Assembly (NCBI GenBank): GCA_045593785.1
Contig: JAZNXH010000109.1
Span: 1 to 40,342 of the forward strand
Reading direction: 5' to 3'
DNA length: 40,342 nucleotides
DNA from: SZUA-448 sp045593785
Lineage (GTDB): Bacteria; Bacillota; Clostridia; Lachnospirales; Lachnospiraceae
The translations under genes and the position numbers were made by a program. Under the pieces are notes generated by a model. That model searched no databases, had not been told where the DNA came from, and worked only from the letters and a program-made list of their open reading frames with translations. The first letter of the stretch is position 1. The number at the start of each line of letters is the position of its first letter. Of this stretch, positions 35,609 through 40,342 are shown piece after piece.

Positions 35609-36673
35609 TTACCATCCTTTCTTCCGCTCCGATTTTATCTTCTTCGCATACATCGAGATTTCCTTATTGCGTTTACTCTTCTCCCTGATAAATGCATCTT
35701 TGTCGTCCGAATACTTTGCTTCACGCTTCAGGTTATTATAGCTTCTCCAGCGTGCCTCTGATAATGCCCCGCTTTCAATCGCCGCCTTTATCGCACAACC
35801 CGGTTCAGTCTGATGCTTGCAATCCGAAAATTTGCATTTTCCGAAATACTGTTCTACATCAGAAAATGCAGAGCCAAGTCCAACGGACACATCCCACATG
35901 CCTAGTTCTCTCATACCTGGTGTATCGATTAGCATTACACCGCGCTCCAGCTTCACTAACTGACGATGTGTCGTGGTATGGCGCCCTTTGCTGTCATCCT
36001 CACGGATGCCGTTCACGTCCATGATTTCTTTACCTGCCAACGCGTTCACAAGACTGGATTTTCCAACCCCCGATGAGCCTAAGAACACCACTGTTTTTTT
36101 CGGTTGCAAAAATTGTTCCAACTCTTCCATACCGTAACCGCTCTTTGCACTGACCACACAGGTCTTCACACCGGGGGCCACTTCCATAATACGGGTAAAG
36201 TAGCTATCGTATTCCTCTGCCAAGTCCGCTTTTGTCAGCAGAACCACCGGTTCTGCTCCGGACTGCCACGCCAATGTCATGTATCGTTCCAGACGTTTTA
36301 CATTGAAGTCATGGTTCAATGACTGTACCACGAATACCGTTTCAAAGTTCGCTGCCACTGCCTGTTCTCCGCGTCCCGGGGTCGGGTCTTTCCGTGAGAA
36401 GAAGGTTCTTCTCGGTAGTGTTTTTACAATCTGGCTGTCACCGTTTTCAATGTACTGGATCAGTACGAAGTCTCCGGTTGTCGGGAATGCTTCAAATCCC
36501 CCGTAATACTCTTTTGTCTTTAATCTTCCGTAGGTTTCGCCGTGTTCACATACCAACTGATAACGTTCCCGGTGAACCGCTGTCACCCGCGCAGGAATCC
36601 AGCCTACTGTTAATGTCTGTTCATCCAATTCGGATATGTAGTCGTTTGTAAATCCATAATCGTTCAAATTCAT
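35609..36673 (-). CDS. rsgA: Ribosome small-subunit-dependent GTPase A
   Basis: A 354-residue circularly permuted GTPase acting late in 30S maturation. The N-terminal OB domain runs to about 85. GTPase motifs occur in permuted order: G4 TKAD (147-150), G5-like VSAKSG (174-179), G1 GSSGVGKSS (199-207), then G3 DTPGM (250-254). A zinc site C280, C285, H287, C293 follows, and a basic tail ends the protein. Start ATG has GGAGG 9 nt upstream. It has an unusually long leader (about 350 nt) holding a mini-ORF and two terminator-like hairpins, pointing to regulated readthrough. It is slightly longer than many RsgA proteins and may be a second copy separate from the usual prp/rpe-linked one; that cannot be checked here. 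Confidence 0.95.
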   Translation of the reverse strand: MNLNDYGFTNDYISELDEQTLTVGWIPARVTAVHRERYQLVCEHGETYGRLKTKEYYGGFEAFPTTGDFVLIQYIENGDSQIVKTLPRRTFFSRKDPTPGRGEQAVAANFETVFVVQSLNHDFNVKRLERYMTLAWQSGAEPVVLLTKADLAEEYDSYFTRIMEVAPGVKTCVVSAKSGYGMEELEQFLQPKKTVVFLGSSGVGKSSLVNALAGKEIMDVNGIREDDSKGRHTTTHRQLVKLERGVMLIDTPGMRELGMWDVSVGLGSAFSDVEQYFGKCKFSDCKHQTEPGCAIKAAIESGALSEARWRSYNNLKREAKYSDDKDAFIREKSKRNKEISMYAKKIKSERKKGW

Positions 36674-36787
36674 GTATTAATTCCTCCATAGTTACTGCTT
36701 TTACAATCCTGTTATTCAAGTTCATTCCTAATCTCATCTCTTTCATACACGTCACTCTCCTTTCTGACTGTTCGCAAAAATGGGCGC

Positions 36788-36834
36788 AAAAATACCGTAG
36801 AAAGCAAACCTAGTCCGTGTTGCTTCCTACGGTA
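36788..36834 (-). terminator. Strong terminator inside the rsgA leader
   Basis: A 15-bp stem with one G-U pair (arms 36793-36807 and 36820-36834, outer sequence TACCGTAG) followed by TTTTT on the minus strand. It lies about 115 nt before the rsgA start, downstream of the leader mini-ORF, so full-length rsgA mRNA needs readthrough. Confidence 0.8.
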
Positions 36835-36840
36835 ATAAAC

Positions 36841-36865
36841 ATAAAAATAACACACCTAAGGTGTG
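36841..36865 (-). terminator. Small hairpin with U-rich tail in the rsgA leader
   Basis: CACACC and GGTGTG form a 6-bp stem with a 3-nt loop, followed by TTATTTTTAT on the minus strand. It sits directly upstream of the large terminator. It may be a weak terminator or pause site. Confidence 0.45.
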
Positions 36866-36947
36866 CTACAACCGATGGCTATAGAATTCACGAAAGGTTA
36901 CTTTGAACGGCACAGCAAAAAAAACTTTTCCTGCACCCGTTATTCAG

Positions 36948-36980
36948 TTACGCTACTGCTACCTCGCTTAATCTTTTCAT
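36948..36980 (-). CDS. Putative leader peptide upstream of rsgA
   Basis: A 10-codon ORF, MKRLSEVAVA, ending in TAA. It is preceded by GAAAGGATGG at a workable distance and begins about 47 nt after the predicted transcription start. It lies ahead of two terminator-like hairpins. This arrangement resembles leader peptides of ribosome-sensing attenuators, where stalled ribosomes change RNA folding. No homologue is recalled. Support is the SD, position and downstream hairpins. Confidence 0.5.
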   Translation of the reverse strand: MKRLSEVAVA

Positions 36981-37033
36981 AATCTGTACCATCCTTTCGT
37001 GTTTTATTAAATAATCGCTATACGATTATTGTA

Positions 37034-37062
37034 ACAATAACATATTCGACAAAATCTGTCAA
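37034..37062 (-). promoter_or_regulatory. Promoter of the rsgA leader transcript
   Basis: TTGACA (37057-37062) and TATTGT (37034-37039), 17 bp apart on the minus strand. It is divergent from the toxin promoter, with 9 bp between the two -35 boxes. The region 36674-37182 otherwise holds only the leader elements listed here. Confidence 0.6.
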
Positions 37063-37071
37063 TATAAGTCG

Positions 37072-37101
37072 TTGAACATATGTTCCGCCATATGTTACAA
37101 T
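37072..37101 (+). promoter_or_regulatory. Toxin promoter with embedded LexA box
   Basis: -35 TTGAAC (37072-37077) and -10 TACAAT (37096-37101) with an 18-bp spacer on the plus strand. GAACATATGTTC (37074-37085) is a perfect 12-bp palindrome that matches the Firmicute LexA (DinR) box pattern GAACRNRYGTTY and covers the -35, so LexA binding would block RNA polymerase. Confidence 0.7.
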
Positions 37102-37182
37102 ATCTTTGTGTAATTGAAAAAGTTCGGGTGTGATTTTCCGATTGTTCGATGCCCTCTAGTACTAAGAAGGAGGGATGCCCTT

Positions 37183-37269
37183 ATGAACACAATAGAAGTT
37201 CTTACTTTATTGCTAGTAATTTTCGCGTCTTTGTCTTACATAGAACATCACGATAGCAAAAAGAAATAG
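37183..37269 (+). CDS. Small holin-like type I toxin
   Basis: A 28-residue peptide beginning MNTIEVLTLLL, with one hydrophobic helix (about 5-19) and a charged tail ending DSKKK. This matches the plan of 'putative holin-like toxin' peptides common in Firmicutes (short M-N/T-x-x-E-x-L-T-L start, single helix, basic end). AGGAGG lies 9 nt ahead. The mRNA begins near 37108 from a LexA-box promoter and should end at the hairpin just after the stop. An antisense RNA overlaps its 3' end. I infer membrane depolarisation or growth arrest on SOS induction, analogous to E. coli TisB, without homology to it. Confidence 0.8.
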   Translation: MNTIEVLTLLLVIFASLSYIEHHDSKKK

Positions 37270-37303
37270 CACCCCACGACCCAAGTGCTGGTGCTACTCT
37301 TTT
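37257..37303. terminator. Bidirectional terminator shared by toxin mRNA and antisense RNA
   Basis: TAGCACC (37267-37273) and GGTGCTA (37290-37296) form a 7-bp stem that includes the toxin stop codon. On the plus strand it is followed by CTCTTTT, on the minus strand by TTTCTTTTT, so it can end transcripts from both sides. Confidence 0.7.
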
Positions 37304-37362
37304 GATCATCACTGAGGGCAAATCGGATTTCATCCAATATGGAGTCACATCCGATTACCTTT
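37257..37362 (-). ncRNA. Putative antisense RNA antitoxin
   Basis: Predicted from a strong minus-strand promoter (-10 at 37369-37374) to the bidirectional terminator; about 105 nt. It is complementary to about the last 45 nt of the toxin mRNA, tail to tail as in txpA/RatA of Bacillus subtilis. It would fold into a hairpin from AATCGGAT/ATCCGATT (37321-37328 with 37349-37356). The ends are inferred, not measured. Confidence 0.6.
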
Positions 37363-37368
37363 GAGTAA

Positions 37369-37397
37369 ATTATACATCGGAGTGGTTGAGAAATCAA
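37369..37397 (-). promoter_or_regulatory. Promoter of the antisense RNA
   Basis: TTGATT (37392-37397) and TATAAT (37369-37374) with a 17-bp spacer on the minus strand, a better match than the toxin promoter, which is what a type I antitoxin needs. Its -35 lies within the hairpin at 37380-37403. Confidence 0.7.
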
Positions 37398-37408
37398 CCA
37401 CTCTTTTT
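37380..37408 (+). terminator. Plus-strand terminator downstream of the toxin module
   Basis: GAGTGGTTGA and TCAACCACTC form a perfect 10-bp stem with a GAAA loop, followed by TTTTT on the plus strand. It would stop toxin readthrough before the convergent regulator gene. No U-run follows on the minus strand. Confidence 0.8.
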
Positions 37409-38255
37409 ACTTTAATTCCTTCATCAGAATAATCTCATCGTACTTATTGTGTTCTCCCCAAGGTTCATAAATCCCGTTCGGTATTCTGCCACCTTCCTGC
37501 ATTCCGAGCGACTTATAAAATTGTTCTGTTCCATCACCGCGACAGGTTGTAGTTACACACTCAAATCCCATTTCGATGGCTTCCTTACAGACTTCCTGAA
37601 ACAATCGTGTCGCCAGTCCCTGATTTTGAAATGCAGGATTTACCACAATATCCGCCAACGTACAACGATGTGAATATAATATATGTTGTTCCTTCACAAG
37701 TGAAATATTCCCGATAATATTATCTTCAATCGACGCTACAAGCTGAACCTTTCTTCCCGCCTCCATCTCTTTTATACTTTCGGCAATTCTTTGTTCTACC
37801 TCTTCCGGCGTATTTCTTGAAAAAATATTCTCCCAAATACTCCTTGCATCTCTCTGTTCCACTTTTCGGATTATAATGTCATCCATAATAATTCCCTCCA
37901 TCATGATTTTTTCAACAGCAGGATGATTTTTTCGTGCGCAATGAAGTTGTTCATGATATTGATACTCTTTTGGCGAGCATCCGATTTGCAAAAGAAACGC
38001 TTTGTAAAACCCTGCCTGCGTTTCAAATCCGTAATCTACTGCAACATCAAACAGCTTCCGTCCCTGCGCAATCTCACCCGCAGCTCTCAACAACCGCCGA
38101 TACCGTATATAGCTCATGACCGGCATGCCTGTTTCTTTTTTTATCATGTAATATACCTGGCGCGGTGAATAATGAATCAGCGCAGATAACTCAACCAAAG
38201 TAATCTTCTCTTTAATATTTTGTTCAATATAATCCATCAACTTGTTTACGCTCAT
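37407..38255 (-). CDS. AraC-type HTH fused to a GNAT acetyltransferase
   Basis: A 282-residue fusion. Residues about 1-100 form a complete AraC/XylS double helix-turn-helix: TLVELSALIHYSPRQVYYMIK, YIRYRRLLRAAGEIA, FDVAVDYGFETQAGFYKAF and GCSPKEYQ. From about 118 the protein is a GNAT domain (IIIRKVEQRDARSIWENIF, then VNPAFQNQGLATRLFQEVCKEA and KSLGMQEGGRIPNGIYEPWG). The HTH is at the N-terminus, as in MarA/Rob-type regulators, with the acetyltransferase replacing the usual effector domain. It may sense acetyl-CoA or a drug and also modify it. GGAGGAG precedes the ATG. Weak promoter elements TTGTTG/TAATGT lie 50-80 bp upstream. Confidence 0.88.
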   Translation of the reverse strand: MSVNKLMDYIEQNIKEKITLVELSALIHYSPRQVYYMIKKETGMPVMSYIRYRRLLRAAGEIAQGRKLFDVAVDYGFETQAGFYKAFLLQIGCSPKEYQYHEQLHCARKNHPAVEKIMMEGIIMDDIIIRKVEQRDARSIWENIFSRNTPEEVEQRIAESIKEMEAGRKVQLVASIEDNIIGNISLVKEQHILYSHRCTLADIVVNPAFQNQGLATRLFQEVCKEAIEMGFECVTTTCRGDGTEQFYKSLGMQEGGRIPNGIYEPWGEHNKYDEIILMKELK

Positions 38256-38334
38256 AACTCCTCCACATCACCAACATACCATGACCGAAACATTAACACT
38301 TTTCCTATGTTGCAACAATACCCCCGAATCCATC

Positions 38335-38374
38335 AAAAAATAAGAATCCTTTCATGCATGAAGGACTCTTATTC
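38335..38374 (-). terminator. Intrinsic terminator after the AraC/GyrI remnant
   Basis: On the minus strand AATAAGAGTCCTTCATG pairs with CATGAAAGGATTCTTATT with one mismatch and one bulge, followed by TTTTTT. It begins 8 nt after the remnant's stop, evidence that a functional gene once ended here. Confidence 0.8.
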
Positions 38375-38382
38375 ATAGGTTG

Positions 38383-38722
38383 TTATGCTTTCTTTTTCAC
38401 CGGAATCCACAGCTCACAGAACAGACCTTTTCTTCCCTGTTCAAAATAGATCTCATAGTCGGTTTCTGCTTCTGCTTCATACCCCATCTGCGGCAAGAAT
38501 TCCTTGTAGAACTTAGACCAGGTATCACCGATACAGTCACCGTCTTCCCCGATGCATTCAAATACAACATAGGTTCCCGGCTTTACATCCCAGATACAAT
38601 ATCCTGCATGTTTCATCGCCCGAAGTGTGCACCTGCTTCGCTACAACTTCATAGTTGATTTCCTCCAAAAGATGTTCTTCCATATAGGTAATTGCCTGTT
38701 GCATTGCTGCGATCCACTCCAT
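38383..38722 (-). pseudogene. Decayed AraC-family regulator with GyrI-like effector domain
   Basis: From ATG 38720-38722 behind AGGAGGG, the first 33 codons read MEWIAAMQQAI...EEINYEVVAKQVHTS, the classic start of AraC-type regulators that carry a GyrI-like domain. The sequence then jumps, out of frame, to the end of such an effector domain, seen in the ORF 38383-38616 (GTYVVFECIGEDGDCIGDTW, then GLFCELWIPVKKK). A full gene would be near 290 codons, so roughly 170 codons, including most of the HTH, are gone and a frameshift joins the ends. The upstream frame ends after 54 codons. The 77-codon fragment could still be translated, but I see no SD. Confidence 0.8.
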
Positions 38723-38815
38723 ACTTTTTCCCTCCTGTTGCAGCCTATTATAGAGGTAGTTTAAGGTGGTTACATTTCCAAGCTTGCGAAGATTTGTCAG
38801 GTCAAACTATATCAA

Positions 38816-39511
38816 TCAAATCTCATCCCGTTTTCCCTGTAAAAAAAACTCTGCCAGTTCCTCAAACGAATTTACAACAATCCCGTCATAGTCTTCCTGA
38901 TCCCGGTTGAACAGAATCGGTACGATTCCTAGTTCTGCCGCTACATTCAGATTACTCACACTGTTATCAATAAAACAACATTCCTCTGCCCGCTTCCCGA
39001 TGCGCTTTAGGGCAAGCTCATAGATTTCTTTCTGCGGTTTACGGCAACCAACATCCGCACTAACGATCTTGTCCTTAAAATACCCATTCAACTGATGATA
39101 TTCCGTAATGTATGTACTCCATTGTGACACATCGTTCGATAACAATACAAAATCAAAACGCTTCGCCAACTCTTCGAATGTCAGATATGCGCTATTCTTC
39201 CTGCTATACTTCTCTGCGAACGGAGCAAACCCTGCATCCAGAGTCAGGTAATTCTCAATATAATCTCGCATATGGAACTGCACATCCTGAAATCCCAGTA
39301 AACTCAAGAATGTATCAGAGTCCAGCTCACCTAATCCCGCTTTGGTAAACAGCTTTTCTACCCGAAACTGTCTGGTCAAGCGCTCATGCTCCGTTTCCGG
39401 AAAGTGCTGAAACGTATAAGGAATAAAGTACCCCTTACTTTCTTCCAGAATCACACCGTACATATCAATCAAGATTGTATTAATGCCTCTCAGTTTATCT
39501 CTTACATTCAT
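38816..39511 (-). CDS. HAD-superfamily hydrolase, subfamily IA
   Basis: A 231-residue phosphatase-like protein. Motif I is LIDMYGVI (about 15-22) with nucleophile Asp17; the second Asp of the usual DxD is Tyr, as in HAD-IA members where this position varies (DLGGV type). A helical cap follows, motif II is LLSNDVS, motif III is the Lys in GCRKPQKEIYELAL (about 156-169), and motif IV is CCFIDNSVSNLNVAAELG with the acidic pair shifted. It lies 18 nt after the YbaK-type gene, in a run of minus-strand genes. Substrate unknown. Confidence 0.88.
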   Translation of the reverse strand: MNVRDKLRGINTILIDMYGVILEESKGYFIPYTFQHFPETEHERLTRQFRVEKLFTKAGLGELDSDTFLSLLGFQDVQFHMRDYIENYLTLDAGFAPFAEKYSRKNSAYLTFEELAKRFDFVLLSNDVSQWSTYITEYHQLNGYFKDKIVSADVGCRKPQKEIYELALKRIGKRAEECCFIDNSVSNLNVAAELGIVPILFNRDQEDYDGIVVNSFEELAEFFLQGKRDEI

Positions 39512-39529
39512 CTGTCTTTTCCTTACACC

Positions 39530-40045
39530 TTACAACTTTATTTCATTCTCCTGCATATCACTCACAATATCACAGAGTTCAATCCGCACAACCTTAGCCA
39601 GCGCCTGTACCGGCAGTTCCACCTGATAACCAATCTTACCCGCACTGAACATAATCGTATCAAAGTTTCCTGCCGTCTCATGCACTACCGTTCGGAACTG
39701 CTTCTTCATACCAATCGGAGAACATCCGCCGTGAATATAACCGGTAAGCGGCAACAGTTCTTTGGACTTAATCATGGCAATGCTTTTCTCACCAACTGCC
39801 TTTGCTGCTTTCTTCAAATCCAGTTCTTTGTGCACCGGAATCATAAACACATAATAATTCTTGGTCGCTCCGATGGTAACTAAGGTCTTAAACACTTTGT
39901 TCTCATCCTGACCAAGCACCGCCGCTACTTCCACACCGCTGATTGCCTCTGTGTCACCGTAGAAATGACTGGTGTAGTCCACCTTCTTCTGGTCTAAGAT
40001 GCGCATTACATTGGTTTTTTCTGTACTTTTCTTCATATTCTTCAC
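39530..40045 (-). CDS. ybaK: Cys-tRNA(Pro)/Cys-tRNA(Cys) deacylase, YbaK/EbsC type
   Basis: A 171-residue trans-editing protein that hydrolyses mischarged Cys-tRNA(Pro). Family marks: VMRILDQKKVDYTSHFY at the start, AAVLGQDENKVFKTLV (about 41-56), the conserved catalytic lysine region VFKTLV, VPVHKELDLKKAAKAVGEK-like central part, and GYIHGGCSPIGMKKQF (about 103-118), the signature G-x-x-x-G-G-x-S/C-P-x-G loop. The listed start is GTG 40043-40045 with AAGGTG 5 nt ahead; an ATG three codons later is an equal candidate. 27 nt after the partial gene upstream. Confidence 0.94.
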   Translation of the reverse strand: MKNMKKSTEKTNVMRILDQKKVDYTSHFYGDTEAISGVEVAAVLGQDENKVFKTLVTIGATKNYYVFMIPVHKELDLKKAAKAVGEKSIAMIKSKELLPLTGYIHGGCSPIGMKKQFRTVVHETAGNFDTIMFSAGKIGYQVELPVQALAKVVRIELCDIVSDMQENEIKL

Positions 40046-40072
40046 CGTAACACCTTAATTGCGGATTTAATC

Positions 40073-40342
40073 CTATTTTTCTTTTGCCCAATACACCTTG
40101 TTCATACTGAACAGCTCTCTGCACTTGGGCGGTATCTTCTCATAATTCTTACCAAGCAGATATCCTGCATACTTTGCAACCGTTCGGATACCAAAATCCA
40201 CAATCTCCAAAAACAGTCCCTGTTCCACCAGTTTCTTTACCGTATCCAGTACGAATCGGACACCTTCCTTTTCGGAAGAAACATAAGCAAATACTTCCGG
40301 GTGTTGTTTTTGCGATACCGCTAAATCAAAGTTTCGTTTGAA
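40073..40342 (-). CDS. C-terminal part of an unidentified protein, possibly a glycosyltransferase
   Basis: The right edge cuts this gene; the last 89 codons and TAG are present in one open frame. Visible features are EKEGVRFVLDTVKKLVEQG, VAKYAGYLLGKNYEKIP and an ending SMNKVYWAKEK. An AGYLLGKNY...IP/LP...SM plus aromatic end reminds me of the tails of some family 2 glycosyltransferases from Clostridia, but this is a weak recollection. It is likely co-transcribed with the YbaK-type and HAD genes downstream. Confidence 0.7.
   Translation of the reverse strand, partial: FKRNFDLAVSQKQHPEVFAYVSSEKEGVRFVLDTVKKLVEQGLFLEIVDFGIRTVAKYAGYLLGKNYEKIPPKCRELFSMNKVYWAKEK

Noticed and set aside
36621..36746. 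41-codon ORF overlapping the rsgA start in another frame, with a GGAGAG ahead
   Set aside because: It has a fair SD but no recognisable features and ends inside rsgA; could be a coupling ORF, yet support is too thin to list as a gene.

Overview
The window looks like chromosomal DNA of an anaerobic Gram-positive Firmicute, most likely a Lachnospiraceae-type Clostridium. The reasons are the era–yqzL–recO gene order, a single-chain glycyl-tRNA synthetase, lipoprotein-type adaptors and binding proteins, LacI-like/GGDEF sensors, ApbE/FMN-binding proteins and a Firmicute-type LexA box. Almost every gene is on the minus strand. The only plus-strand genes I support are apbE and a tiny toxin gene. I see no tRNA, rRNA, CRISPR array, transposase or phage gene. 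The species call is an inference from gene content and style.

Layout in minus-strand transcription order, right to left. (1) 40342–38816: end of an unidentified gene, a YbaK-type deacylase and a HAD hydrolase. (2) 38722–38383: remains of an AraC/GyrI-type regulator. (3) 38255–37407: an AraC-HTH/acetyltransferase fusion. (4) 37408–37072: a compact plus-strand module with a LexA-box promoter, a 28-residue holin-like toxin, a shared bidirectional terminator and an antisense RNA promoter, i.e. a probable SOS-controlled type I toxin–antitoxin system. (5) 37062–35071: a leader with a 10-codon mini-ORF and two terminator-like hairpins, then rsgA and a GNAT gene. (6) 34995–31593: a GT2 glycosyltransferase and a divergent pair of apbE and a membrane-anchored FMN-binding protein, suggesting extracytoplasmic flavin electron transfer. 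(7) 31497–24936: housekeeping block with an M16C protease, era, yqzL, recO and glyS.

(8) 24731–15278: a LacI-like sensor fused to a diguanylate cyclase, followed by an MacB-like ABC system. That system has two lipoprotein adaptors (one a double-length fusion), an FtsX-type permease and two ATPases, one of which carries a C-terminal AbrB-like domain.

(9) 15001–1835: the most distinctive region, a nine-gene operon. Order: a membrane-anchored solute-binding protein with large N-terminal carbohydrate-binding-like domains, two permeases, an NHL-propeller/TPR membrane protein, a Yip1-family membrane protein, a large DUF5696-like surface protein, two more permeases and a lipoprotein solute-binding protein. 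It encodes two complete sugar-importer cores but no ATPase, no kinase and no recognisable cytoplasmic glycosidase. Its promoter has tandem 15-bp direct repeats 21 bp apart, just upstream of the -35. I regard this as the best candidate for an undescribed glycan sensing/import system. (10) 1730–1: two tandem paralogues with a U32-peptidase-like C-terminal motif and four cysteines, beyond a strong terminator.

A recurring theme is intrinsic terminators placed only about 20–40 nt before the next start codon, leaving no room for a promoter, so partial readthrough may set expression of the downstream genes.
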